Below are positions 1 through 8,274 of a stretch of DNA of 21,478 nt, piece by piece. The notes under the pieces were generated by a model that saw only the letters and a list, made by a program, of their open reading frames with translations, was not told the DNA's origin and did no database searches. Numbering within the stretch: position 1 is the first letter of the stretch; each line of letters opens with the position of its first letter. The translations under genes and the position numbers were made by a program. Source of the DNA: Nitrospinota bacterium (GTDB lineage: Bacteria; UBA8248; JACPRG01); NCBI GenBank assembly GCA_030740135.1, contig JASLXW010000010.1, positions 1-21,478 on the forward strand, written 5' to 3'.

Positions 1-1115
1 ATGGGCGACGCCAGGCCGCCCTCCGCGCACTTCATCCAGGCCAGCCCCCCCGCGCCCTGCTCGACGGCGAAGGCGGTCAGGTCGTCCAGGTCCTTCCGGG
101 AAGCCGAAGCCATGCCCGGCGCGGCGAATCCCTTGATCATTCCGCCCGATTCCAGGACTTTGCGGAACACGCCGAACTCGGTGTCCTTGACAATCTCCGT
201 CACGTCGCGGAGCTCGAGGCCGAACCGGAGGTCGGGCTTGTCCGAGCCGTACCGCCCCATCGTCTCCGAGTAGGAAAGACGGTGGAACGGGGCGCCCACC
301 TCGACGCCGGCGCATTCCCCAAACAGGTCCGTCATGAGCCGCTCGTTGACGGCGTACACGTCCTCGCGGTCGATGAACGACATCTCTACGTCCACCTGCG
401 TGAATTCCGGTTGCCGGTCCGCGCGGAGGTCCTCGTCGCGAAAGCACCGGACGATCTGGACGTACCGGTCGAACCCGGCGACCATGAAGAGCTGCTTGAA
501 GATCTGCGGAGACTGCGGCAAGGCGTAGAACCGCCCCCGGTTCACCCGGCTGGGGACCAGGTAGTCCCGGGCGCCCTCGGGCGTGCTTTTCGTCAGGACG
601 GGAGTCTCGAGCTCGATGAAGCCTTCGCGGTCGAAGAAGCGCCGGATGCACTGGTTGGCCCGGTGGCGCAGGACCAGGTTCTTCTGCATGGCCGGGCGCC
701 GGAGATCCAGATACCGATATTTCATCCGGACGGCGTCGGAAACCTCGGCGGCGTCCTCGATGGAAAACGGCGGCGTCTTGGCCTCGTTGAAGACCCACAG
801 ATCGGCGGCCAGAATTTCAACTTCCCCCGTCGGCATCTTCGGGTTGAGACTCTCTTCCGGCCTCCCGGCCACCTCCCCCCGGACGGCGAGGACGAACTCG
901 CTTCGGACGGTCTCCGCCAGGCCGTGGGCCTCCGCGGAGCGCTCCGGGTCCACGGCGATCTGGACGATACCCGACCGGTCGCGCAGGTCGATGAAGATCA
1001 ATCCGCCGTGGTCCCGGGCGGTCTGGACCCAGCCCTTCACCACCACCGAAGCGCTCACGTCGTCCGCCCTGAGGTCTCCGCAGTAGTGCGACCGGGCGGG
1101 AATCTCTTGCGTCAT
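1..1115 (-). CDS. aspS: Aspartate--tRNA ligase (partial, 3' end off the window)
   Basis: This class II aminoacyl-tRNA synthetase charges tRNA-Asp with aspartate in the cytoplasm. The first 371 codons are visible; the stop lies beyond base 1. An N-terminal OB-fold anticodon-binding domain (about residues 1-110) contains the stretch RDHGGLIFIDLRDR. The catalytic core follows, with the motif 2 region FRDEDLRADRQPEFTQ from about residue 225 and then VDVEMSF. The C-terminal motif 3 would be off the window. The start is the ATG at 1113-1115, preceded by GGGA about 11 bases upstream, and the N-terminus MTQEIPARSHYCG matches where bacterial AspRS usually begin. His36 in RDHGG is at the position that carries His in non-discriminating AspRS such as that of Pseudomonas, so the enzyme may also charge tRNA-Asn. 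That part is inference. hisS, often its neighbour in other genomes, is 4.2 kb away on the other strand. Confidence 0.97.
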   Translation of the reverse strand, partial: MTQEIPARSHYCGDLRADDVSASVVVKGWVQTARDHGGLIFIDLRDRSGIVQIAVDPERSAEAHGLAETVRSEFVLAVRGEVAGRPEESLNPKMPTGEVEILAADLWVFNEAKTPPFSIEDAAEVSDAVRMKYRYLDLRRPAMQKNLVLRHRANQCIRRFFDREGFIELETPVLTKSTPEGARDYLVPSRVNRGRFYALPQSPQIFKQLFMVAGFDRYVQIVRCFRDEDLRADRQPEFTQVDVEMSFIDREDVYAVNERLMTDLFGECAGVEVGAPFHRLSYSETMGRYGSDKPDLRFGLELRDVTEIVKDTEFGVFRKVLESGGMIKGFAAPGMASASRKDLDDLTAFAVEQGAGGLAWMKCAEGGLASP

Positions 1116-1249
1116 CTAAAGAAAATCCCTTTCGCCTGGGGGCGGGCGGAAAGCGCGCTTGCGCGGCCTCCCGTCTCCGCTCCGCGTGATCGGCCGTGAA
1201 ACGCCGGCCTCGCGCGCCGGCGCGTGAACGGCCCTTTGAAATGGTTCTC

Positions 1250-1762
1250 CTAGAACAAATATGGCCTGGCCCGCACCTTCCATCGGTGGGGCGTCTTGCG
1301 TCCCGGGCCGAGACGCTCGAGGGCCGACTTGACCCCTTCCAGGATCCGAACCCCCTGATTCCCGCGGAGGCCGCCCACCCCCCGGCCGATAGGGACCCAG
1401 GCCCGGTTGTGAAGCACCTCGACCCAGCGCTGATCGAACCCCAGACTCACCTTCTGGAGGATGAGGCGCGCCGCCTGGACATCCTTGAACCGCAACCCGC
1501 GTCTGAGGTCCACCGGATGGCAGGAATGGATATCCACCCACGAGGCCCCGTTCTCGGTCAACTCGATCGTGGCCGGACAAGTCACCGCCCTGGGCAGATA
1601 CCGTCTCAGGGAAATCAGGGCGTCGGCCCGCGGCCTCTTCGGGAGCAACGAAGCCACCAGGTCCGGACGGAGCGCGCCGGGAGCTCTCCCGCAGCCCCCC
1701 AGGACGCCGACCCAGGCCAGAAAGAGCAGGCCAAGGACCCTCCCGCCGTAACTAACTCCCAT
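1250..1762 (-). CDS. Small lipoprotein of unknown function
   Basis: I do not recognise the family. The 170-residue product starts with a lipoprotein signal peptide: a hydrophobic segment (residues about 9-22) ending in the lipobox LGGC with Cys24, so it should be lipidated and membrane-anchored. The mature part is basic and has no repeats or membrane segments. It contains paired short motifs (PATIELTENGASW, RRGLRFKDVQAARLIL, RWVEVLHNRAWVPIGRG) that suggest a small beta-rich domain. The start is the ATG at 1762, with a good ribosome-binding site (AGGAAGG about 7 bases upstream). It lies upstream of aspS on the same strand with a 134-base gap, and is divergent from comEC. Reality is supported by the signal peptide and ribosome-binding site; function is unknown. 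Confidence 0.7.
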   Translation of the reverse strand: MGVSYGGRVLGLLFLAWVGVLGGCGRAPGALRPDLVASLLPKRPRADALISLRRYLPRAVTCPATIELTENGASWVDIHSCHPVDLRRGLRFKDVQAARLILQKVSLGFDQRWVEVLHNRAWVPIGRGVGGLRGNQGVRILEGVKSALERLGPGRKTPHRWKVRARPYLF

Positions 1763-1905
1763 CGGATCCCTTCCTCAAAAGCGCCCGGGCCGAACATCCA
1801 TCCGAAAGAGCAATCTTATATGGGCCGAACAAGGCAGGCAACCCGATCCGTCCGCGACCGGCCTCTCCGCCGCAACGGTGCGCCCAAGGGGGATGAACAA
1901 ACCCG

Positions 1906-1934
1906 TTGTTTGAACAGCGCCGGAATGATATAAG
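1906..1934 (+). promoter_or_regulatory. Candidate sigma-70 promoter of comEC
   Basis: TTGTTT at 1906-1911 and TATAAG at 1929-1934 are separated by exactly 17 bases. Transcription would begin near 1941, just upstream of the ATG at 1966. Because the -35 box coincides with an upstream in-frame TTG (1906), that TTG is unlikely to be the translation start. Confidence 0.5.
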
Positions 1935-1965
1935 ACATCACCTTAGCGTAAAATTGACCAAAGAA

Positions 1966-4442
1966 ATGATCGCTCCTCTCTTCCATGCGGCCATCGGCCT
2001 GGCGACGGGGATTTTGGTCATGTCCCCCCGGACCCCCCTGTCTTTGACGGTCGCGTGGTGCGCCTTGGCCGGCGCGTCCCTTCTCTGCCTGTTTCGCGAT
2101 CCCAAGCTCCGGCGGGCCGCCTGGACGGGCGCGGCCGCCTTTGCAGCGGGGCTTTGTCTGCACCCGCTCCAGACGCAATGGGAAACGAAGCTCGAGCTTT
2201 TGCCGGAGAACCTGAGGTCCAGGCGGGGGACGTTGTACGGCCGGGTGGACAGGCCGATTGAACGCGGCCGGCGCTCCGAGCGGATTTTTCTACGGATGGA
2301 GAAGATTGAAACGCCCGGCGGCGCGATACCGATCCGCAGCCGGGCCCGCCTCACCTTCTACAGCCGGGGACTCGCGGTCCGATACGGCGACCGCGTGCGC
2401 GTGGACAATGTGCGCCTGCACCACCCCAAGGGATTCGGGAATCCGGGGTCGTTCGATTACGAGGCGTACCTGGCCGTCCGGGGAATCGCCGCCGTCGGCG
2501 GCGTGAGCCGGATCTCGAGGCTCACCGTCCTGGAAAGGGGCGGCGGGTCCCGGGTTCTTTCCGCGCTCTACGGCGCGCGCGAGCGATTGCTGAAAACCGT
2601 CCGGAGCGCTTTGCCGCCCCCGGGCTCCCACGTCCTCGGCGCCTTGCTCTACGGGGAGCGCAGGGCAGTCCCCCCGAAGATCCGCGACGCCTTCTACGAC
2701 ACGGGGGCGGAACACCTGCTGGCCATCTCCGGCCTGCACGTCGGGTTTGTGGCCCTCTTTCTCTTCCGGCTTCTCCTTTGGATGGGCCGCTGGACGCCGA
2801 GGGGCGTCCGGATGCGGATGCCCTCCACGCTCACGCCGGGCCGCCTGGCCGCGCTGGGCGCGATCCCCCTGGTCCTGGCCTACATGGTCAACGCCGGCGC
2901 GCGGGTGTCCACCGTGCGGGCCTCCCTCATGGTCGTCGCCTATCTCCTCGCCCGCTTTCTTCAGCGGGACCGGGACCACTTCAACACCCTCGGCCTCGCC
3001 GCCCTCTTCATCCTGTTGTGGGACCCCCAGTTTTTGTTCGACGCCGGGTTTCAGCTTTCCTTCATCGCCGTTCTGGTCATCCTCACCCGCGCGCGGCAAC
3101 CGTCCCTGCCGGGCGCTCCGCCCCCGAGCCGGGTACGCGGCTTCATCCGGGTGACGGTTTGGGTCTCCTTGGCGATGATCCCCATTGTGGCGTCTCACTT
3201 TCACCGGATCGGACTGTACGCCATCGCGGCGAATCTCGCGCTCATCCCCGTGACCTCGCTCGTCGTGCCGTCGGGACTGGCGACCTCCGTCCTGGGAAGC
3301 GCGATCCCCTGGGCGGCGGACGTCCTGTTCTATCCCGTCCACCTTCTTCTGCTCCTTCAGACCCACGGCGCGCAGTGGATCGCCGCGCTGCCCCATGCCA
3401 CAATCCGCGTCCTGCCGCCCTCGCCCATGATGCTCATCGCGCTCTACAGCGCCGCGGCCGCCTGGATCCTGCTGGACCGGCGAAAGGTTCTCACGCGCGC
3501 GGTGATCGGGGCGTGCGCCGTCGCCTTCGGCGTTTCCCTCACCTGGAACGTCCTTGAGCGGTCCCGCCCCGCGAAGCAGGGCGAGCTGGAGATCTTCTTT
3601 CTGGACGTGGGCGACGCGGACGCGACGTTCGTCAGGCTGCCCGACGGCCGGACACTCCTGGTGGACGCGGCGGGCCGGTTCTCGGAATCATTCGACGTGG
3701 GAAAGGCCGTCGTTGTTCCGTTTCTGGAAACACAATGGATACGGCGCCTGGACTACGCCCTGTTGACCCATCCGGAGCGCGACCACGCGGGCGGATTGCT
3801 GGCCGTCCTGGGACAGTGTCGGTGGGGCAGCTCTGGGAAAGCGGCCTGCGCTCGACCAACCCGCTTCGCGGCCGGGTCCTTCGGGCGGCGGCGGCCCGCG
3901 CGGTGCCGCTCCATCGGCTCTGGCGCGGCATGAAGGTAAGCGGGCGCGGCTACCGGATTGAGGCCCTCCATCCGAGCGCCGCGCGGGAAGCCGTCGGGTA
4001 TCGCCGGGACAACGATCATTCGGTCGTCCTCCGCCTCGTCCACGGGAAGGTGCGCGTCCTGCTGGCCTCGGACCTGGAGCGGCGCAGCGAGCGGGAGCTT
4101 CTCCGCTCGGGGGAAAACCTCCGCGCCGAGGTCCTGCGGGTCCCCCATCACGGAAGCCGCACGTCCAGCTCGTGGGCCTTCCTTCGCCGGGTCCGGCCGC
4201 GCGCGGCCGTCATCTCCGCCGGCCGTCCCTGTCGGGGGCATCCCTCGGAGAAAGTCGTTTCCCGCTACCGGCGGCTGGGCGCGAAGATCTATCGCACGGA
4301 CTGCGACGGGGCGGTCCGGTTGTGGTCCGACGGGAAAACCTACCGCCTGGAGAGCGCGCGCCGGCCGGGGCGCCGGTTCGAGGCCAAGGGGGAGGGGATG
4401 GCTCTGACGCGCGTCGCGGCGGAGCGCCGGCGCCCCGATTGA
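1966..4442 (+). pseudogene. comEC: ComEC/Rec2 DNA-uptake channel, interrupted by a one-base frameshift
   Basis: ComEC carries single-stranded DNA across the inner membrane during natural transformation. All three parts of the family are present in order. An N-terminal hydrophobic and soluble DUF4131-like region (GTLYGRVDRP) comes first. The multi-span Competence domain follows, with hallmark stretches DTGAEHLLAISGLHVG and FDAGFQLSF. A C-terminal metallo-beta-lactamase-like domain ends the protein, with LTHPERDHAGG and later VPHHGS. The reading frame breaks inside the last domain: up to GLLAVLGQCR (3820) it is in the frame of ATG 1966, and from VGQLWESGLRS (3822) it is in the -1 frame to the stop at 4442. 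One extra G near 3818-3822 would restore a protein of about 825 residues. It is either a sequence error or a real lesion; as given, the product is truncated after 3933 and lacks half of the beta-lactamase-like domain. The start ATG 1966 is preferred over TTG 1906 because of the promoter placement. Confidence 0.9.
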
Positions 4443-4502
4443 CTTCCCGGCGCCGCGGACCCATTCTTTCCCGAAGGCGTGGAGGCGCCCGACGCGTGGA
4501 GG

Positions 4503-5303
4503 ATGGGGGCGTCTCCGTTTCACCTGCCGGGAGAGAGCGCTCTGAACCCGATTCCAAAAATCAGCCCGGCGGGCCTGGACGCCTGGGCCGGCGCCCGCCG
4601 CGCCGTCGCGCTCACCGGAGCGGGCGTCTCGGCCGAGAGCGGGATTCCGACCTTCCGGGGCGCCGGGGGGCTTTGGAACGGCCGCCGCCCCGAGGACCTG
4701 GCCTCCCCGGAGGCCTTCGCGGCGGACCCGAAGCTCGTGTGGGAGTTCTACGACTGGCGGCGCTCGGTGATTCATCAGGCCGCGCCGAACCCCGCCCATG
4801 CCGCCCTCGCGGCGCTGGAAGAGGGGTCGGAAGGATTCGTCCTCCTGACGCAGAACATCGACGGGTTCCACCGGGACGCGGGAAGCCGAAACGTCGTCGA
4901 GCTTCACGGCAACATCTGGGAAGTCCGGAGCGCGGCGGGCGGGGAAGTGACCGAGAACCGTCAGGTCCCCCTCGACCCGCTGCCCCCCCGGACCGAAACC
5001 GGGGCGCTCCTGCGGCCCAACGTGGTGTGGTTCGGTGAAGGGCTGGACCCGAAGATTCTGGAGACGGCGGTTGAAGCGGCTTCCCGCTGCGACTTCATGG
5101 TCGTCGCCGGGACCTCGGCCGTCGTCCAGCCGGCGGCGCACCTTCCGGTCCTCGCCAAACGAAACGGGGCGTACGTCCTGGAGGTGAATCCGGAACCCAC
5201 GCCGATCTCCGGTTGGGCGGACGAGACCCTGCTGGGAAAGGCGGGAGAGGTCCTGCCGGAGATCGCCGACGCCGTCGACCGGGCCCGGCGATCGGGCCGG
5301 TGA
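4503..5303 (+). CDS. Sirtuin NAD-dependent protein deacylase lacking the zinc cysteines
   Basis: Sir2/CobB family: removes acyl groups from lysines using NAD+, giving nicotinamide and O-acyl-ADP-ribose. Numbered from ATG 4503 (266 residues), the NAD-binding stretch GAGVSAESGIPTFRG is at 39-53, TQNID at 116-120, and the catalytic His135 in ELHGN. VVAGTSAVVQPAA and EVNPEPTP close the Rossmann fold. Tyr83 and Arg86 (YDWR) match the Tyr-x-x-Arg pair that selects succinyl or malonyl lysine in SIRT5 and E. coli CobB. All four structural zinc cysteines are replaced: Ser143, Gly146, Thr164 and Thr166 in otherwise well-kept surroundings (ELHGNIWEVRSAAGGEV, PPRTETGALLRPNVVWFGE). The start is uncertain: GTG 4479, ATG 4503 or a later codon are all possible, since the family usually begins only 10-15 residues before the GAG motif. 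It lies 60 bases after comEC and 52 before hisS, on the same strand. Confidence 0.93.
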   Translation: MGASPFHLPGESALNPIPKISPAGLDAWAGARRAVALTGAGVSAESGIPTFRGAGGLWNGRRPEDLASPEAFAADPKLVWEFYDWRRSVIHQAAPNPAHAALAALEEGSEGFVLLTQNIDGFHRDAGSRNVVELHGNIWEVRSAAGGEVTENRQVPLDPLPPRTETGALLRPNVVWFGEGLDPKILETAVEAASRCDFMVVAGTSAVVQPAAHLPVLAKRNGAYVLEVNPEPTPISGWADETLLGKAGEVLPEIADAVDRARRSGR

Positions 5304-5355
5304 CGCCCCGCCCTTTGCGCCGTCCTTCGACCGGAACGCGAGGAAGCGAGAAGAG

Positions 5356-6618
5356 TTGAAACCGGAAACGATTCGCGCCGTGAGGGGTGTTCAAGACATC
5401 CTGCCCGCGCAGACGCCGGCCTGGCAGCATGCGGAGGCCGTCGCCCGCGGGGCGTTCCATCGGTATGGATTCGGGGAGATCAAGATCCCCGTCTTCGAGA
5501 AGACCCGTCTCTTCGCCCGCGGGATCGGCGAATCCACGGACATCGTTCACAAGGAGATGTACACCTTCGAGGACCGGAGCGGGGACAGCCTGACCCTGCG
5601 GCCCGAGGCCACCGCCTCGATCGTCCGGGCCTATCGGGAGCACCACCTCGACAAGACCGGCGACGTCACGAAGGTCTACTTCATCGGCCCGATGTTCCGC
5701 TATGAGCGGCCCCAGGCCGGACGGTTCCGGCAGTTCCACCAAATCGATTGCGAGGTCTTCGGCGCCTCGCATCCGGCCGTGGACGCGGAGATCATCGCGC
5801 TGGCGTGGGAGATCCTCTCGGCGCTGGGCCTGACGGGCCTGGGCTTGGAGATCAACACCCTGGGAGACCCCGGCGACCGCCCGGCCTACCTGAAGGCCCT
5901 GCGCGCCTACTTCGCCGACCATCTGGATCGCCTGTGCGAAGACTGCGACCGCCGGTTCCAGGAAAACCCGCTCCGCATCCTGGACTGCAAGAAACCCGGC
6001 TGCCTCGCGGTCGCCGCGGCGTCCCCCGCGCTCCTCGACCACGTGAGCCGCGCCTCGCGGGAAACCTTCGAGAAAGTTCTGCGCCTCCTGGATGAGGAGA
6101 AGATCCCCCACCGGGTCAATCCGCGCCTGGTCCGGGGCCTTGATTACTACACCCACACGGCCTTCGAGATCACGGCGGAAGGCCTCGGCGCGCAAAACGC
6201 CGTCGCGGGGGGCGGACGGTACGACGGACTCGTGGAGACCCTGGGCGGGCCTCCGACGCCCGCCACCGGCTTCGCCATCGGGATGGAGCGCCTGATCTCC
6301 CTCCTCCCCGAGACGGGGGATGATCGCGACGGGCGGAAGGTCTTCCTGGTCGCCTTGGGCGAGGGGGCCTCGGAGCGGGCGTTCGGCTGGGCGCAACAGT
6401 GGCGAAGGGCGGGGCTCTCGGTCCTGTGGGACTTCGACGGACGCGGCCTGAAGGCGCAAATGAAAAAGGCCGACCGCTCCGGCGCGGCATTCGCCGTCCT
6501 CATCGGCGAGGATGAGATCGAGGCGGGGGCGGCGCGCGTCCGCGATCTGCGCGACGGCGTCCAACGCCCCGTGCCCTTCGATGAAATTCCGGCGCGAATC
6601 CTGGAGGGGCTCAGTTGA
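5356..6618 (+). CDS. hisS: Histidine--tRNA ligase
   Basis: This class II synthetase charges tRNA-His. The 420-residue length is typical. Visible landmarks are the N-terminal RAVRGVQDILP, motif 1 region with FEKTRLFARGIGESTDIV, and TLRPEATASIVRAY. The motif 2 arginine loop is FRYERPQAGRFRQFHQ. The histidine-specific stretches are LVRGLDYYTHTAFE and, with motif 3, GGGRYDGL...GFAIGMERL. The C-terminal anticodon-binding domain starts near residue 328 (KVFLVALGEGA). A small cysteine cluster (CEDCDRRF...CKKPGC) sits in the insertion domain, as in many bacterial HisRS. The start is TTG at 5356, the only in-frame choice matching the family N-terminus, with an AGGA element upstream at 5341. The last 8 bases overlap the convergent fxsA-like gene. 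Confidence 0.97.
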   Translation: MKPETIRAVRGVQDILPAQTPAWQHAEAVARGAFHRYGFGEIKIPVFEKTRLFARGIGESTDIVHKEMYTFEDRSGDSLTLRPEATASIVRAYREHHLDKTGDVTKVYFIGPMFRYERPQAGRFRQFHQIDCEVFGASHPAVDAEIIALAWEILSALGLTGLGLEINTLGDPGDRPAYLKALRAYFADHLDRLCEDCDRRFQENPLRILDCKKPGCLAVAAASPALLDHVSRASRETFEKVLRLLDEEKIPHRVNPRLVRGLDYYTHTAFEITAEGLGAQNAVAGGGRYDGLVETLGGPPTPATGFAIGMERLISLLPETGDDRDGRKVFLVALGEGASERAFGWAQQWRRAGLSVLWDFDGRGLKAQMKKADRSGAAFAVLIGEDEIEAGAARVRDLRDGVQRPVPFDEIPARILEGLS

Positions 6619-7054
6619 TTTTCCGGGGGACGTCCTCTTGGGGGGGAGACTCGCTCCAGGCGGCGTGGCCCCGGACCGTGACGGTCGACTGTTCAAACCG
6701 GCGCATGACCTTCTGAACCACCCACCGCTGGATGGCCCGCCGCGTGGCCGGAACCAGGCAAAAGAACCCGGCGGCGTCCGTAATCAACCCGGGCGTCAAC
6801 AAAAGCGCCCCGCCCAGCAGGATGAACGCCCCGTCGACGAGCTCGGCGGACGGGGGCTCCCCCGCCTTGATGGATTCTCGGATGCGGCGAAGGACGCCGA
6901 TGCCTTGCGCCCGGGCGAGCCAGGCCCCGGCCGCGCCCGTGAGGACAACAATGGAGATGGTGTAGATCGCCCCGATTTCCTGCCCCACGCGGATGAGGAT
7001 GGCGAGCTCCAGCAAGGGCATGATCGTAAACAACAGGAATAACCTGAAGACCAT
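6611..7054 (-). CDS. fxsA: FxsA-family inner-membrane protein
   Basis: FxsA-type proteins are small cytoplasmic-membrane proteins; E. coli FxsA reduces F exclusion of phage T7, and the general role is unclear. The 147-residue product has the family pattern: an N-terminal hydrophobic segment with PLLELAILIRVGQEIG (about 13-28), a second segment ISIVVLTGAAGAWLARAQG (about 34-52), a linker with RIRESIKAGEPPSAELVDG, and a third segment FILLGGALLLTPGLITDAAGF (about 77-97). A charged tail follows (RRAIQRWVVQKVMRRFEQ). It starts at ATG 7054. The gene is convergent with hisS and the two stops overlap by 8 bases, leaving no room for a terminator between them. Confidence 0.92.
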   Translation of the reverse strand: MVFRLFLLFTIMPLLELAILIRVGQEIGAIYTISIVVLTGAAGAWLARAQGIGVLRRIRESIKAGEPPSAELVDGAFILLGGALLLTPGLITDAAGFFCLVPATRRAIQRWVVQKVMRRFEQSTVTVRGHAAWSESPPQEDVPRKIN

Positions 7055-7190
7055 CGTAGATTTCCTCGAAAGACACCCTCGTCCGAATTCGGTTTCACCC
7101 CCACGATAACCACGCCGCTTCGGCCCGTCAAATCCGACTTGCGGATGATTCCACTGGAAATGGCCTCAGACTGATTATGTTAAGGTTCCG

Positions 7191-7219
7191 TTGCGTACAC
7201 GTCTTTGCGTGTATAAAAT
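7191..7219 (+). promoter_or_regulatory. Sigma-70 promoter of the potassium-channel operon with an inverted repeat in the spacer
   Basis: TTGCGT (7191-7196) and TAAAAT (7214-7219) are 17 bases apart, a good match to a housekeeping promoter. The spacer holds a perfect inverted repeat, TACACG (7196-7201) and CGTGTA (7208-7213) with 6 bases between, which could be an operator or chance. The transcript would begin near 7226. GGAG at 7255-7258 is 5 bases before the ATG at 7264. Confidence 0.55.
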
Positions 7220-7263
7220 GACCCTCAGGCGGTCAAAGAGGTGGACGGAGCTTTGGAGCGCGC

Positions 7264-8274
7264 ATGTTCAGAAAAATTTGGGTGTTGGTCGGCATGCTTC
7301 TGGCCATCTTCCTGGTTGGCACCCTCGGCTATACGGTCATCGAGAAAGACTGGACTTTATTCGACGCCTTTTACATGACGGTCATTTCGTTGACCACGGT
7401 GGGATACGGGGAGGTCCCGACACCGCTGACGGTTCAAGGCAGGGTGTTCACGGTTTTTCTCCTGCTTGGAGGCGTTGGGACCCTGGCCTACGGGATCTCC
7501 GCCACGACGGCGTTCCTGGTGGGCGGACAGTTCACCCAGTTGATGAGGAAGCGGAGCTTGGAAACGAAGATCCAACAGTTGTCCGGCCACATCGTGGTGT
7601 GCGGTCTCGGGGAGACCGGGCGCCACGTGGCGGAGGAGTTCCGGAACACCCACCACGCCTTTGTCGCCGTGGAAATGGATCGGGAACAGATCGAAGCAAG
7701 GCTCCAGGACGATCCCGGACTCCTCTACATTGAAGGGGACGCCACCAACGAGGGGTGCCTCGAGCGCGCCAACATCCAGAAGGCGTCGGGTCTCGTGACC
7801 TGTCTGCCCGATGACAAAGCCAACATCTTTGTCGTCCTCGCCGCGCGTGAGCTTTGCCCGGGGATCCGGATCATCTCGAGGGTCATTCATCGGGACGCGG
7901 AATCCAAGCTGCGGAAGGTCGGCGCCGACGGAACGGTGTCGGCCAACTTCATGGGCGGAATGCGGATGGCCTCGGAGATGGTTCGTCCGGCGGTCGTTTC
8001 CTTTCTCGACACCATGCTGCGCGATTCCCGGGGGACCTACCGGGTCGAAGAGACCGCCATCCGCGAAGGCTCATCCCTTTGCGGAAAGACGCTGCGCGAA
8101 GGGAAAATCTCGCAAAAGACGGGACTGCTCGTTCTTGCCGTCCAGAAGTCGGGCGACCCTCATTACCTGTACAACCCGGAAGCCGATTGCCTCCTCGAAG
8201 CGGAAGACCTCGTAGTGGTCATGGGGCGGTTGAGTCAGATTCAAGACCTCCGGGAGCTTACCGGCCTCGCATGA
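7264..8274 (+). CDS. Two-transmembrane potassium channel with RCK (TrkA-N/TrkA-C) domain
   Basis: A MthK/Kch-type K+ channel subunit of 336 residues that would form tetramers in the inner membrane. TM1 is about residues 5-26. The pore helix and selectivity filter TTVGYGE lie at 44-50, and TM2 (VFTVFLLLGGVGTLAYGIS) at about 61-79. A cytosolic RCK N-lobe follows (HIVVCGLGETG, with GLGETG at 114-119). Acidic residues around EMDREQIEA and EGDATNEG fit the usual nucleotide- or ligand-binding Rossmann fold. The C-terminal TrkA-C lobe begins near residue 255 (YRVEETAIREGSSLCGKTLRE) and ends with LVVVMGRLSQIQDLREL. It has its own promoter at 7191-7219. The stop overlaps the next start (ATGA), so the next gene is probably translationally coupled. 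Confidence 0.95.
   Translation: MFRKIWVLVGMLLAIFLVGTLGYTVIEKDWTLFDAFYMTVISLTTVGYGEVPTPLTVQGRVFTVFLLLGGVGTLAYGISATTAFLVGGQFTQLMRKRSLETKIQQLSGHIVVCGLGETGRHVAEEFRNTHHAFVAVEMDREQIEARLQDDPGLLYIEGDATNEGCLERANIQKASGLVTCLPDDKANIFVVLAARELCPGIRIISRVIHRDAESKLRKVGADGTVSANFMGGMRMASEMVRPAVVSFLDTMLRDSRGTYRVEETAIREGSSLCGKTLREGKISQKTGLLVLAVQKSGDPHYLYNPEADCLLEAEDLVVVMGRLSQIQDLRELTGLA

Noticed and set aside
282..1199. Long plus-strand open frame opposite aspS
   Set aside because: Antisense shadow of aspS; its composition is that of the reverse strand of a GC-rich gene.
1202..1222. GC-rich stem CGCCGGC/GCCGGCG downstream of the lipoprotein gene as a terminator
   Set aside because: There is no T tract on either strand, and such stems are frequent by chance at this GC content.
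1818..1845. Possible minus-strand promoter for the lipoprotein gene (TTGCCT, 17 bases, TAAGAT)
   Set aside because: Only about half of the -35 positions match and there is no further support.
1893..1913. Six-codon open frame (MNKPVV) after a good AAGGGGG ribosome-binding site upstream of comEC
   Set aside because: It overlaps the -35 box of the candidate comEC promoter and would not be on the comEC transcript; too short to support as a leader peptide.
2290..3396. 368-codon minus-strand frame opposite comEC
   Set aside because: Antisense shadow; low-complexity charged composition and no motifs.
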